From assembly GCF_014596935.1 (NCBI RefSeq), contig NZ_JACVXC010000005.1, positions 142,621 through 206,620 of the forward strand: a stretch of DNA of 64,000 nucleotides, written 5' to 3'. The notes under the pieces were generated by a model. The model was not told the DNA's origin, searched no databases, and saw only the letters and a program-made list of their open reading frames with translations. This document shows positions 8,170-17,603 of this stretch, piece after piece. Numbering within the stretch: the stretch's first letter is position 1; every line of letters starts with the position of its first letter. A program made the position numbers and the translations under genes. The stretch is from Aestuariibaculum suncheonense. Lineage in GTDB: Bacteria > Bacteroidota > Bacteroidia > Flavobacteriales > Flavobacteriaceae.

Positions 8170-9591
8170 TTAGTGATGCATGTTTTTTGCAACACGGTCT
8201 TCTTCCAGAATATTTTCAGTTTCAGTCTGAACTTTTTTTAAGGTGTTCTCAAGCCAGTTTTTATTATCTAGTTTAAGGGGTGTTTCTATGTCTCCATCAG
8301 CAAGCATATTTAAAATCGCCTTGTCTTGTGCACGTCCTTTTAGCATGGCTTCACGATAGCCCATATTTTCATTAAAAGTTACTAAGGCATATTTTGAAGC
8401 GTAGCTATTCGGGAAATTTTTTTCGAAAGCCATTTCTAAGTTACGTTTTTCTCGGAAAATAGCATTGTTAACATGACCTTTCATTTCGTGAAAATTATCT
8501 ATAGCTAAATCGGCAATCGCATCGGTGTCTTTTTTACGTGTTTTTTCAAAAGCTTTAAACAGACTTTCCCAGTCTTCATAATCTTGGTCCAACAATTTAT
8601 CAAATTCAGTGACATCTTCAAAAGAAGCATTCATTCCTTGTCCGTAAAACGGAACGATGGCATGCGCAGCGTCACCTAGCAATAAGGTGTTGCCTTTATA
8701 ATGCCAAGGTGAACATTTTACAGTACCTAAAGGCGATGTGGGATTTTTAAAAAAATCGTCTGCCAGATTTGGCATTAATTCCAGAGCATCTTTAAAGTAA
8801 GTTGAAAAGAATTCAATAACCCGGTCTTTGGTCGTTAGATTGTTAAAATTATACTCACCATCGTCATAACTTAGAAATAGGGTGACGGTAAAACTACCAT
8901 CTAAATTAGGTAATGCGATAAGCATAAACGAATCGCGTCCCCAAATGTGTAAAGCGTTTTTGAAGGTTTTGTATGCCCCATTTTTAGTGGGGAGAATGCT
9001 TAGTTCTTTGTAGCCATGGGTTAGATAATCTTGTGAAAAACTGAATAAAAATTTCTTTCCCAGATAATAGCTTTTTCGAAGTACAGAGCCAGCACCATCT
9101 GTCCCAATAATAACATCGGCTTGCTTTGAAAACTCCGTTTTGTCTTCATATTTATAAAAATAAGAGGTGTTATTTTCGAAATCTACGGAAGCGCATTTAT
9201 GGTTAAACTTAATACTAACATTTTCTAAACTTTCGGCTTCATCTAAAAGAAGTGCGTTTAAATCGGTTCGGGAAATGGAGTTGATGTATTCGTGCTTCTT
9301 TCCGCTATATGGTGATAATAGGGTATTGCCTTCCATACCATGTAACATGCGACCATGCATAGGAATACAAAGCGGTTCGACTTTATGTTGAATACCCACC
9401 AGATTCATGGCTTTAATACCTCGGTTTGAAAACGCCAGATTTATGGAACGTCCGGCACTGATATCAACTTTTCTAAGGTCGGGACGTTTTTCAAAAACTT
9501 CAACATTAAAACCACGTTGCCCAAGACGTAAGGCAAGTAACGAACCACAAAGTCCGGCACCAATAATTTGTATGGTTTGGTTGTTATTCAT
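8170..9591 (-). CDS. kmo: Kynurenine 3-monooxygenase
   Basis: A 473-residue FAD-dependent hydroxylase. The N-terminal dinucleotide motif [17 protein letters not shown] (10-27), the DG motif GTDGAGS near 165, and [19 protein letters not shown] near 305 are diagnostic of KMO. It hydroxylates L-kynurenine to 3-hydroxykynurenine with NADPH and oxygen. The C-terminal part (after about 390) is helical and amphipathic, as in other KMOs. Its start overlaps the kynureninase stop by 8 bases, indicating co-translation. Confidence 0.95.
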   Translation of the reverse strand: MNNNQTIQIIGAGLCGSLLALRLGQRGFNVEVFEKRPDLRKVDISAGRSINLAFSNRGIKAMNLVGIQHKVEPLCIPMHGRMLHGMEGNTLLSPYSGKKHEYINSISRTDLNALLLDEAESLENVSIKFNHKCASVDFENNTSYFYKYEDKTEFSKQADVIIGTDGAGSVLRKSYYLGKKFLFSFSQDYLTHGYKELSILPTKNGAYKTFKNALHIWGRDSFMLIALPNLDGSFTVTLFLSYDDGEYNFNNLTTKDRVIEFFSTYFKDALELMPNLADDFFKNPTSPLGTVKCSPWHYKGNTLLLGDAAHAIVPFYGQGMNASFEDVTEFDKLLDQDYEDWESLFKAFEKTRKKDTDAIADLAIDNFHEMKGHVNNAIFREKRNLEMAFEKNFPNSYASKYALVTFNENMGYREAMLKGRAQDKAILNMLADGDIETPLKLDNKNWLENTLKKVQTETENILEEDRVAKNMHH

Positions 9592-10855
9592 TCAAAATAC
9601 TTTTTAAAATTTCAACCATGCGATATACGTCTTCAAAGGAATTATAAAAAGGTGTTGGCGCACAACGAATAACATCGGGTTCACGCCAGTCACAAATAAT
9701 ACCAGCTTCTGTTAACTTATTATGTAATGTTCTATCTGCATTTTTAACCTGAATCGATAACTGGCAACCACGTTCTTTACTGTTTTTAGGCGTGATGATT
9801 TTAATATGTTGGTTATTTAGCTCATTGATTAAAAATTCAAAATAGCCGGTAAGTTTTTTTGACTTTTCGGTAAGTTTCTCAATACCAACTTCATTAAATA
9901 AATCTAACGATGCACGAATGGCAGCCATGGAAAGAATAGGCGGATTACTTAATTGCCAGCCTTCGGCACCCGGTAGTTGGTCAAATTCATCACGCATATT
10001 AAAACGTGTTTGCTTATTATGGCTCCACCATCCTGTAAATCGGTTTAAACTTTTGTTGTAAGCATGACGTTCATGAACAAAGGCTCCGGCTAAACTTCCA
10101 GGGCCTGAGTTTAAATATTTATAGGTACACCATACGGCAAAATCGGCTCCTGAATCATGTAAATTTAGTTGTACATTTCCTGCGCCATGGGCACAGTCAA
10201 AACCAACCATACAACCGTGTTGATGTCCGAGTTTAGTTATACGCTGTAAATCGAAACATTGTCCGGTATAGTAATTTACACCACCAACCATAATGAGCGC
10301 AATCTCATCACCATGTTTTTCTAAAATAGCTTCCAAATCTTCATAACGTAACAATTCTTCGCCTTCTCTTGCTTTCCAGAGGATAATGCCGTCTTTGTCG
10401 TCAAATCCATGATGACGTAATTGCGATTCTACGGCATATTTATCTGAAGGGAATGCATCGGCTTCTATTAAAATTTTATAGCGTTCAGGTGTTGGTTGGT
10501 AAAAGGACACCATCATAAAGTGCAGATTAGCCGTGAGGGTATTCATAACCACGACTTCGATAGGTTTTGCGCCAACGACATTAGCCATACTTTCAGTAAG
10601 GAATTCATGGTAAGGTAACCAAGGATGTCTGGCTTCAGTATGACCTTCAACACCTAAATTAGCCCAGTCTTCCAATTCCTGATTAACATAAGATTTGGTG
10701 ATTTTTGGCTGTAAGCCTAAGGAATTTCCGCAGAGATAAATTAAATCATTTCCCTTATTATCCTTTGGAATATGAAACTGATTACGGTATGGTGCTAAAA
10801 CATCGTTTTGATCTAATGTTTTAGCAAAATCGAGTCCTAATTTATAATCGAACAA
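9584..10855 (-). CDS. kynU: Kynureninase
   Basis: A PLP enzyme of about 423 residues that cleaves 3-hydroxykynurenine to 3-hydroxyanthranilate and alanine. Signatures are LCGNSLGLQPK near the N-terminus, FDCAHGAGN, the PLP lysine in WCTYKYLNSGPGS, and GWQLSNPPILSMAAI. The frame stays open to another TTG at 10933, but that extension has no resemblance to kynureninases. I place the start at TTG 10853-10855, preceded by AAAGGA; an ATT one codon earlier is also possible. It is the first gene of the kynurenine operon. Tryptophan dioxygenase and formamidase are not in the window. Confidence 0.9.
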   Translation of the reverse strand: MFDYKLGLDFAKTLDQNDVLAPYRNQFHIPKDNKGNDLIYLCGNSLGLQPKITKSYVNQELEDWANLGVEGHTEARHPWLPYHEFLTESMANVVGAKPIEVVVMNTLTANLHFMMVSFYQPTPERYKILIEADAFPSDKYAVESQLRHHGFDDKDGIILWKAREGEELLRYEDLEAILEKHGDEIALIMVGGVNYYTGQCFDLQRITKLGHQHGCMVGFDCAHGAGNVQLNLHDSGADFAVWCTYKYLNSGPGSLAGAFVHERHAYNKSLNRFTGWWSHNKQTRFNMRDEFDQLPGAEGWQLSNPPILSMAAIRASLDLFNEVGIEKLTEKSKKLTGYFEFLINELNNQHIKIITPKNSKERGCQLSIQVKNADRTLHNKLTEAGIICDWREPDVIRCAPTPFYNSFEDVYRMVEILKSILNE

Positions 10856-10970
10856 AATATTTTCCTTTGAGTTTTTGTAAAAGTTAATTCTCCTAAATTT
10901 AGGAATAAAGTTGCTAAAGTCGTTTAAATTCAACTTGTAAATTTTGTATATTTAATGAAACACATTAGTT

Positions 10971-11390
10971 ATGAGCAAGATAAAAGAATATACAAATGGA
11001 GAAGTGACGATTGTCTGGAAACCTGAAAAATGTATTCATTCGGGTATCTGTGCCAAAGGTTTACCACGGGTGTTTCAGCCAATGGTACGCCCTTGGATAA
11101 ATATTGATGCTGCAGAAACAGAGGCTTTGGTGAATCAGGTGAAGGCTTGTCCATCGGGAGCTTTAAGTTATTACATGAATGATAAAACAGATAAAACGGC
11201 TGAAATTTTGGAAACTCAGGTTGAGGTTTTAGAAAATGGTCCATTATTGATTTACGGCACTTTGCATATTACACATAAGGATGGAAGCAAAGAAGAGAAG
11301 AATAGAACGACGGCCTTTTGCAGGTGTGGGCATTCGAATAATAAACCATTTTGTGATGGTTCGCACGCCAAAGAAAATTTTAAAGGATAA
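10971..11390 (+). CDS. YjdI-type iron-sulfur domain fused to a CDGSH domain
   Basis: A 139-residue cytosolic protein with two iron-sulfur modules. Residues 1-65 form a divergent ferredoxin-like (Fer4_19/YjdI) domain with CIHSGICAKGL and ACPSGALSYY. Residues 85-139 form a CDGSH domain with the 3Cys-1His cluster motif in FCRCGHSNNKPFCDGSH. The family is thought to act in electron transfer or cluster handling; the partner is unknown. It diverges from the kynurenine operon across a short spacer and is followed by a strong terminator. Confidence 0.9.
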   Translation: MSKIKEYTNGEVTIVWKPEKCIHSGICAKGLPRVFQPMVRPWINIDAAETEALVNQVKACPSGALSYYMNDKTDKTAEILETQVEVLENGPLLIYGTLHITHKDGSKEEKNRTTAFCRCGHSNNKPFCDGSHAKENFKG

Positions 11391-11397
11391 AAAAGAG

Positions 11398-11429
11398 AAA
11401 GCGCTTCAACTATATAATTGAAGCGCTTT
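11398..11429 (+). terminator. Terminator after the CDGSH gene
   Basis: A perfect 12-bp stem, AAAGCGCTTCAA and TTGAAGCGCTTT, with an 8-base loop, starts 8 bases after the stop codon. The U-tract is short. Confidence 0.7.
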
Positions 11430-11525
11430 AAATATATAGAGACGCATACGCGGAATATTTTTTTAAACTGTTTTAAAATATATACGCTTTTAAAATGATT
11501 TTGGATGATAGCTTTTTTAGAAAAT

Positions 11526-12182
11526 TTAATGCTTTTCTTTGAGTAATTCCGGGAATTTAGCTTTAAAACGATTCAACCTCGGAATCGATACATTACGCAC
11601 GTAAGGATTGTTAGGGTGCAGACGTTCGTAATTTTGGTGGTAATCTTCTGCCTTCCAGAATTTTTGAAACGGATAAATTTCAGCAGCTATTTTAGCATTA
11701 AGCTTTTTAGCTAATTCGGTTTTCTTTTTTAAAATGATTTCCTTTTGAGCTTCATTCTGATAAAAAATGATAGAACGGTATTGTGAACCAATATCATTAC
11801 CCTGTCCGTTTACCTGAGTCACATTTTGAGAGCCAAAATACACATCAACGAGCGTTGAAAAACTGACAATGTTCGGGTCGTAAATTACTTCAACCGATTC
11901 GGCATGACCAGTTTTCCCGGTGTTATTAGTTTCGTAAGTAGGGTTTTGGGTGTGCCCACCTGAATAGCCGCTAATCACTTCGTCTACGCCTTTTATGCTT
12001 TCATAAATAGCTTCAACACACCAAAAACACCCACTGGCAAAGTAGGCACGTGCTTTACCATTTTTAATAGGCACTTCAACAGGTTTGGAATTAATAATAG
12101 CTTCCTGTGCTTTAGGATTTTGAGCTGTGTTTTGGCAACTTATGAGTAAGGTAAGCGTGAAAGTAAAAATAAGGTGTTTCAT
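11526..12182 (-). CDS. msrA: Peptide-methionine (S)-S-oxide reductase, lipoprotein form
   Basis: A 218-residue protein. It begins with a lipoprotein signal (MKHLIFTFTLTLLISCQN, lipobox LISC, Cys16) and then an MsrA domain with the catalytic motif ASGCFWCVEAIYESIKG near residues 50-66 and GYSGGHTQNPTYE. It repairs oxidised methionine in proteins. The lipid anchor implies action at the periplasmic side of the inner membrane or at the outer membrane. It is monocistronic, and no MsrB gene is adjacent. Confidence 0.93.
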   Translation of the reverse strand: MKHLIFTFTLTLLISCQNTAQNPKAQEAIINSKPVEVPIKNGKARAYFASGCFWCVEAIYESIKGVDEVISGYSGGHTQNPTYETNNTGKTGHAESVEVIYDPNIVSFSTLVDVYFGSQNVTQVNGQGNDIGSQYRSIIFYQNEAQKEIILKKKTELAKKLNAKIAAEIYPFQKFWKAEDYHQNYERLHPNNPYVRNVSIPRLNRFKAKFPELLKEKH

Positions 12183-12247
12183 AGTTTAGAGTTGTCATGT
12201 TTTTGATTTAGACGTAACTGAATGAAAAACCTTAAATTTAGAGGAAT

Positions 12248-12283
12248 AAAAAAGCCTTTACACAAGATAGGTAAAGGCTTTTT
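12248..12283 (-). terminator. Terminator of the Nif3-like/zinc-ribbon operon
   Basis: The stem AAAAAGCCTTTAC with GTAAAGGCTTTTT encloses a 9-base loop, just after the stop of the zinc-ribbon-like gene. It ends in a U-run on the minus strand and also separates msrA. Confidence 0.8.
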
Positions 12284-12303
12284 GATATTTAGTTAGAAAA
12301 TTA

Positions 12304-13086
12304 TTAGCTTATTTTAGCGAATAATTTTTCCATTTTTTCTCTTTGTTCTTCAGCTAACTGAGCGTCAACTAAGATACGTCCACTGTGCTCATCGGTGATG
12401 ATTTTTTTGCGTGCTGCAATTTCAACCTGAATTTGCGGTGGAATTGTAAAGAAGGACCCTCCTGAAGCACCTCTTTCGATTGGCACAACAGCTAAACCAT
12501 TTTTCACGTTTTGACGAATTCTGGTGTAAGCAGAAACTAAACGCTCTTCAATTTCGTTTTTGTAATCTTCAGATTTTTGAATTAACGCCTGTTCTTCTTT
12601 TTCAGTTTCAGCTAAAATATCGTTTAACTCACTCTTTTTGTGTTTAAGGTGTGTTTCACGTTCTTTTAAACGTTCTTTAGTTTCAGCGATTACTTCTTTT
12701 TTCTGCTCGATTTGCACTTTAAATTCTTTAATGTGCTTTTCAGCTAATTGAATTTCTAATTCCTGAAATTCAACCTCTTTAGTTAAAGAATTATACTCTC
12801 TGTTATTTCTAACGTTTTTTTGTTGTTCGGTGTACTTTTTAATTAAAGCTTTAGCTTCTTCAATAAGATTCTTTCTAGATGTAATATCGTTGTCGATAAC
12901 CTCTAAACTAGAAACTAATTTTTCTAATCTGATGTTTAATCCGGCAACTTCATCTTCTAAATCACGAACTTCTAAAGGAAGTTCTCCTCGAACATTTCTA
13001 ATTTCATCTATACGAGAATCGATGAGTTGTAAATCGTATAAAGCTCTTAAGCGGTCTTCAACAGTTACTTCTTTATTTTTAGCCAT
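12304..13086 (-). CDS. Coiled-coil protein of the zinc-ribbon (CT398/YbgI-associated) family
   Basis: A 260-residue protein, mostly long charged coiled coil between about 30 and 195. It ends in the region FFTIPPQIQVEIAARKKIIT followed by DEHSGRILVD. In the family (zf-RING_7, PF02591) this C-terminal segment normally carries two CxxC pairs that bind zinc. Here the protein has no cysteine at these positions: DEHSGR occupies the place of the usual CxxCGR. Function is not established; the linked Nif3-like gene is a usual neighbour of this family. Confidence 0.8.
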   Translation of the reverse strand: MAKNKEVTVEDRLRALYDLQLIDSRIDEIRNVRGELPLEVRDLEDEVAGLNIRLEKLVSSLEVIDNDITSRKNLIEEAKALIKKYTEQQKNVRNNREYNSLTKEVEFQELEIQLAEKHIKEFKVQIEQKKEVIAETKERLKERETHLKHKKSELNDILAETEKEEQALIQKSEDYKNEIEERLVSAYTRIRQNVKNGLAVVPIERGASGGSFFTIPPQIQVEIAARKKIITDEHSGRILVDAQLAEEQREKMEKLFAKIS

Positions 13087-13089
13087 ACT

Positions 13090-14184
13090 TTAAAAATACT
13101 TAACAGGATTGGTATTTGTCTTTGATAAAATGATTGCAAAATTAGTAATTTTTTTTGTAAGATGAGCTACTAAACCGTTTTTTGTGAACTGCTCACTTTC
13201 GTAATGTCCAATATCGGTGAGTAGAATGCTATTTTCAGCTGTAAAAAAGTCATGATATTTTAAATCGGCTGTGATAAAGGCATCAGCAACAGCGGCTTTC
13301 GCTGCATTGATGGCAAAACTTCCGGATCCACCAAGCACCGCCACTTTTTTAATATTTTTATTTAAAAAGGCTGAATGTCGAATGCATTCGGTATTCATTT
13401 TGTCTTTTACATAGCTTAGAAAGCTTTTTTCGTCCATGGCTTGTTCGAATTCGCCAACCATACCTATGCCAATATGCTGATTTTTGTTTTCAATGGTAAT
13501 GACTTCGTAAGCCACTTCTTCGTAAGAATGGGTGTCTAATAACGTTTTTAGAATTTTAGATTCTAAATGTTTCGGAAAGGTAATCGTAATTTTGGTTTCG
13601 GCTTCGGTATGCGTTATGCCGCGTTCGCCAATAGTAGGATTGGCGTTTTCGTTACCGTTAAAGGTACCATAACCTTCAACATTAAAACTACAATTACTGT
13701 AATTACCTATGGTTCCGCCGCCGGCTTTAAATAAAGCAGCCCTTATTTGTTCGGCTTCGTTTTTAGGAACATAAGTAGTTAGTTTTTTTATCGTCTGTGT
13801 TTGCGGAATTAAAACCTGTTTATTGGTTAATTGCAGTTGATTACAAATCATATCATTTACACCTTGAAACGCATTGTCTAAAGCTGTATGCATGGTGTAA
13901 ATGGCAATGTCGTGTTTTATAGCTTTTAGGACGACACGCTCTACATAGGTTTTTCCAGTGATTTTTTTTAGTCCTTTAAAAATGATAGGGTGGAAGCTAA
14001 CAATTAAATTACAGTTGTTTTCCATGGCTTCATCAACGACGGCTTCTAAAGTGTCGAGTGTAACTAAAACCCCAGTTAATTTAGCATTTTTATCACCAAC
14101 TAAAAGACCAATGTTGTCAAAATCTTCAGCATAGGCTAAAGGCGCAAGAGTTTCCAAGTGGTTAATAACATCTTGAATGATCAT
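13090..14184 (-). CDS. Nif3-like dinuclear metal centre protein
   Basis: A 364-residue member of the Nif3/YbgI (DUF34) family, hexameric in known cases, with two metal ions bound by His, Asp and Glu side chains. Visible segments are SFHPIIFKGLK, IAIYTMHTALDNAFQG (His of the HTALD motif) and, near the C-terminus, LTDIGHYESE. Between about 130 and 235 it has the PII-like insert typical of the longer bacterial form. Biochemical function is still unsettled for the family. It is 3 bases upstream of the coiled-coil gene, in one operon. Confidence 0.9.
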   Translation of the reverse strand: MIIQDVINHLETLAPLAYAEDFDNIGLLVGDKNAKLTGVLVTLDTLEAVVDEAMENNCNLIVSFHPIIFKGLKKITGKTYVERVVLKAIKHDIAIYTMHTALDNAFQGVNDMICNQLQLTNKQVLIPQTQTIKKLTTYVPKNEAEQIRAALFKAGGGTIGNYSNCSFNVEGYGTFNGNENANPTIGERGITHTEAETKITITFPKHLESKILKTLLDTHSYEEVAYEVITIENKNQHIGIGMVGEFEQAMDEKSFLSYVKDKMNTECIRHSAFLNKNIKKVAVLGGSGSFAINAAKAAVADAFITADLKYHDFFTAENSILLTDIGHYESEQFTKNGLVAHLTKKITNFAIILSKTNTNPVKYF

Positions 14185-14203
14185 GAAATTGTTTTGTTTA
14201 TTT

Positions 14204-14211
14204 CAAAGATA
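14204..14211 (-). promoter_or_regulatory. Candidate -7 box for the Nif3-like operon
   Basis: The minus strand reads TATCTTTG, a perfect TAnnTTTG match, 19 bases before the ATG. No clear -33 TTG is seen. Confidence 0.45.
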
Positions 14212-14306
14212 AAATTTTATGTCATTTAGAGGTAATATTTATTGAGTTTTAGAAAAATCAAAACCTTCTTTAATACGATGAAAAATTCTTATATTGCCAC
14301 GTTAAA

Positions 14307-15332
14307 ATGAAACTAGATTGGGGCCTGATGAAGTTAATTAGAAAAATAGTCTTTCCGTTTGTACCAGTTTATTATTTAATTACACGTTTAAGAAATATAT
14401 TGTACGATAAGGGTTTAAAAACATCAACATCGTATGACTTTCCTGTAATTTGTGTCGGGAATTTAAGTGTAGGTGGCACAGGGAAAACCCCCATGATTGA
14501 GTATTTAATTAATTTGCTGAAGGATGATTATTTGGTAGCGACTTTAAGTCGTGGTTATAAACGTAAAACGGAAGGATTTCAGTTAGGAGATGAACAATCT
14601 ATTGTTGAAACTTTGGGTGATGAACCTTTTCAGTTTTATAACAAGTTTGGTAGCGATATTTTAGTGGCTGTAGATGCTGATCGCAGAAATGGAATTAAGC
14701 AATTACAGGCTTTAGATAAAGTACCGGAGGTTATTTTACTGGATGATGCCTATCAGCACCGAAAAGTAAAAGCTGGTTTTAATATTTTGTTATCTGCATA
14801 TAATAATCTTTATACTAAAGACTGGGTGCTGCCTACCGGAAACTTGCGAGAACCTAGAAGTGGTGCAACACGAGCTAATGTGATTGTTATTACCAAGTGT
14901 CCGGACGATTTAAGCGAGGTTAGAAAGCAACATATTATTAAGGCTATAAAGCCAGAATCTCATCAGGAAGTGTTTTTTAGTTCGATTGATTATGATGCCA
15001 ATGTGTATTCAGCGAAACAAACGATGTCTTTGGAGTCTTTAAATAATTTTACTTTGGTAACCGGAATTGCCAATGCGAATACGCTGGTAAAATATTTAAA
15101 AGGTAAACATTTGAATTTTGATCATTTGAATTTTGATGACCATCATAACTTTACCGATCAGGAGATTTTACTATTGAGTACAAAATCCAAGCTTTTAACC
15201 ACCGAAAAAGATTTCATGCGATTAAAACAGTATGATATTTTAAAGGATAGGTTATACTACTTGCCTATAAAAATAAAGATTGACAGACCTGAGGTGTTCG
15301 ATAAACTGGTTAAAGATTTTGTTCAGGCTTGA
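14307..15332 (+). CDS. lpxK: Tetraacyldisaccharide 4'-kinase (lipid A 4'-kinase)
   Basis: A 341-residue inner-membrane-associated kinase that phosphorylates the 4' position of the lipid A precursor. The N-terminal membrane-associated helix is followed by the P-loop in VGNLSVGGTGKTPM (about 49-62), the RGYKRKT segment and the LLDDAYQHRKV motif. A second ATG at 14328 (MKLIRKIVFP) starts where family homology begins and may be the true start. The gene is tail to tail with a hybrid kinase gene with no spacer: its TGA ends at 15332 and the neighbour's stop begins at 15333. Confidence 0.93.
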   Translation: MKLDWGLMKLIRKIVFPFVPVYYLITRLRNILYDKGLKTSTSYDFPVICVGNLSVGGTGKTPMIEYLINLLKDDYLVATLSRGYKRKTEGFQLGDEQSIVETLGDEPFQFYNKFGSDILVAVDADRRNGIKQLQALDKVPEVILLDDAYQHRKVKAGFNILLSAYNNLYTKDWVLPTGNLREPRSGATRANVIVITKCPDDLSEVRKQHIIKAIKPESHQEVFFSSIDYDANVYSAKQTMSLESLNNFTLVTGIANANTLVKYLKGKHLNFDHLNFDDHHNFTDQEILLLSTKSKLLTTEKDFMRLKQYDILKDRLYYLPIKIKIDRPEVFDKLVKDFVQA

Positions 15333-17570
15333 TTAAGCTGTTGTTGATCTCCCTTTTTTTGAAGCCAGAGCATTATAAAGTTTTTTCTCAAATTCTTCCT
15401 GTTTAAATGGTTTTGGGATGATGTCTGTAAATCCGGCTTCCTCAAATTCATGCATTTTATCTTCTATGGTAACGGCAGTAAGTGCGAAAATCGTTAATTC
15501 TTTATCGAATGTTCTAACTATTTTAGTAGCTTCAATACCGCTAATGCCCGGCATGTGGATGTCCATTAAAACAATATCATATTTATTGGTTTTAATCATA
15601 TCAACAGCAGATTCACCATTGTCTACAATTTCGCAATTCAGTTTCATTTTCGTTAAGATTTTCTTGGTAATCATTTGGTTGATTTTGTTGTCTTCAACAA
15701 CTAAAACCTTAACATGTTCTAAATCTAAATCGTCTGGGTTGCCACTAAAGTAAGTCGTTTTGTTTTCTAGGTTTTCTTCGGTAGCCGTATATTCTAAAGG
15801 AATTTCAAAGTAGAAAGTCGTCCCTTTTCCAAGTTCACTCTTCACGTAAATTTTTCCTTTAAGAATTTCAATTAAACCTTTAACGATAGAAAGACCTAAA
15901 CCTGTACCGCCGTATTTACGGTTGATTTGTATAGAGCCTTGCGAGAAACTTTCAAACATATGGTCTTGTTTCTCCTGACTGATTCCAATACCGTTATCTT
16001 CGACTTCAAAACGCAGGGTATAAATGTTGCCTTCTTCTTCAATTTTGTAAATACGAATCCAAATGTCACCGTCTTTGGTAAACTTGATGGAATTACCGAT
16101 GAGGTTAATCAGGATTTGAGAAATTTTAATTTGATCGGCAATGAAGTTTTCACCAAGATTGGTGTCGTATTCCAAATGAATGTTTACGTTGTTATCCTGA
16201 GCAGAGTTGTTTAATGCCAGGATAATGTTGTTGATTTTCTTTTTCAGATTGAAGGGCTCTGGTTCAATATCAACTTTGTTCGCTTCAATTTTATTGATTT
16301 GAAGAATATCGTTAATGAAGGTTAACAGATAGTCTCCCGAAAATTTTAAAGATTTTAAATGCTGAATTTGTTCAGGTTTTGGGTTTTCTTCAAGCAACAT
16401 ATTACTCAATCCAGTAACGGCGTAGAGTGGTGTACGTAATTCATGTGTTACGGTTGAAAGAAAGTTTGCCTTGGTTTTTGATGCTAATTCAGCTTTTTCT
16501 TTAGCAATAATAAGCTCTCCATTTTTTTTGTGGAGCATATTATTGGTTTTTAATCTGATGTTATTGTTTTTGTATAGCGATAGCGTCAATAGGGATAAGA
16601 TGGTAATTAAGGCGACACTTAAAATAGAAATTAAAGTTCCTAAGTTTTTATCGTCTTCGGCCTTTTCTTTGTCTTCCGATAATTTGGCATTTTCCTGAAG
16701 GGCATAGTCTAATTTGGCCTGTGTTTCTTGCGCTTTAGAATAGTTGGCGCGTTTAATGCCGGCTAGAGAATCTGAAATTTCAATGTGGTATTTTAAATTT
16801 TCTCTCGATGCTTTGTAGTCTTGAAGTTCGTTATAAATGTCGCTTGTAATTAAATAGCCTTTATCAAGAATACTTAAATAGCCTTCTTTTTTGGCTATGG
16901 TTACGCCTTCATTTGCAAGAATGAGTGCTTTATCGTTGTTTTTAAGTTTATTGTAAACAATGGCGTGATAAACTAAGTCTTCACTTTGTGTTTTTAGTAA
17001 ATCGTTTTTTCTGGCTAGGGCTAAAGACTGTTCGATGACGTCTCTGGCTCTGTTATAATTCTTTAAAAGTAAATAGGTTTTACCTTCTGCAAGGAGCACA
17101 TCGGCTAAATCGGCATGCAGTTCTTCTTCTTCAAATTTTGATTTTGCAGCTCTGTAAGAATCTAAAGCCTGATAATACATTTTCTTAGCGACATAAACAT
17201 CACCAAAAATTTTGTATGATTTACCAAGATTGATATTGTCGTTTATGGTACGTTGAATTTCAACCGCTTTGTTAAGAGAATTAATGGCCTGTTCCAACTC
17301 TTCTACATACAACTGAAGCTTACCTTTTAAAGCATATATTATGGCAATATTTTCTTTGTTATTGGTGTTTTCTGCAATTTTTAGGGCAGAATCGAGGTTT
17401 TTCTGTGCTTCATAATAGCTGAAGTTTTCCAGATTGGTTTGAGCATTTTCAATATGATAATTGATTTCATTTTGAATTAACTCTGGATCTTCATCGGCAG
17501 AAGTCTGCGACGACACACACATGCTAAAGAGCAATAGTAGTAGGACTATGTAACTTTTGATTTGAAGCAT
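15333..17570 (-). CDS. Hybrid sensor histidine kinase with TPR sensor region
   Basis: A 745-residue hybrid two-component protein. After a signal peptide (1-22) comes a periplasmic region of TPR helices (about 30-270), with units such as AIIYALKGKLQLYVEELEQA. A short coiled coil and one membrane helix (about 312-333) follow. The cytoplasmic part has HisKA (phospho-acceptor in THELRTPLYAVTG), HATPase (NLIGNSIKFT, GTGLGLSIVKGL) and a C-terminal receiver (VVEDNKIN, phospho-Asp in LMDIHMPG). No separate output regulator is adjacent. The signal is unknown. Confidence 0.92.
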   Translation of the reverse strand: MLQIKSYIVLLLLLFSMCVSSQTSADEDPELIQNEINYHIENAQTNLENFSYYEAQKNLDSALKIAENTNNKENIAIIYALKGKLQLYVEELEQAINSLNKAVEIQRTINDNINLGKSYKIFGDVYVAKKMYYQALDSYRAAKSKFEEEELHADLADVLLAEGKTYLLLKNYNRARDVIEQSLALARKNDLLKTQSEDLVYHAIVYNKLKNNDKALILANEGVTIAKKEGYLSILDKGYLITSDIYNELQDYKASRENLKYHIEISDSLAGIKRANYSKAQETQAKLDYALQENAKLSEDKEKAEDDKNLGTLISILSVALITILSLLTLSLYKNNNIRLKTNNMLHKKNGELIIAKEKAELASKTKANFLSTVTHELRTPLYAVTGLSNMLLEENPKPEQIQHLKSLKFSGDYLLTFINDILQINKIEANKVDIEPEPFNLKKKINNIILALNNSAQDNNVNIHLEYDTNLGENFIADQIKISQILINLIGNSIKFTKDGDIWIRIYKIEEEGNIYTLRFEVEDNGIGISQEKQDHMFESFSQGSIQINRKYGGTGLGLSIVKGLIEILKGKIYVKSELGKGTTFYFEIPLEYTATEENLENKTTYFSGNPDDLDLEHVKVLVVEDNKINQMITKKILTKMKLNCEIVDNGESAVDMIKTNKYDIVLMDIHMPGISGIEATKIVRTFDKELTIFALTAVTIEDKMHEFEEAGFTDIIPKPFKQEEFEKKLYNALASKKGRSTTA

Positions 17571-17603
17571 TATTAGATATGTTTACCGACAAATATAAAT
17601 AAT

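Noticed and set aside
8160-8195. GTG start for the RidA-type deaminase overlapping KMO
   Set aside because: It adds 12 residues with no family counterpart; the ATG at 8159 precedes the conserved region.
10856-10933. N-terminal extension of kynureninase from a TTG at 10933
   Set aside because: The 26 added residues do not resemble kynureninases, and a TTG near the homology start is preceded by AAAGGA.
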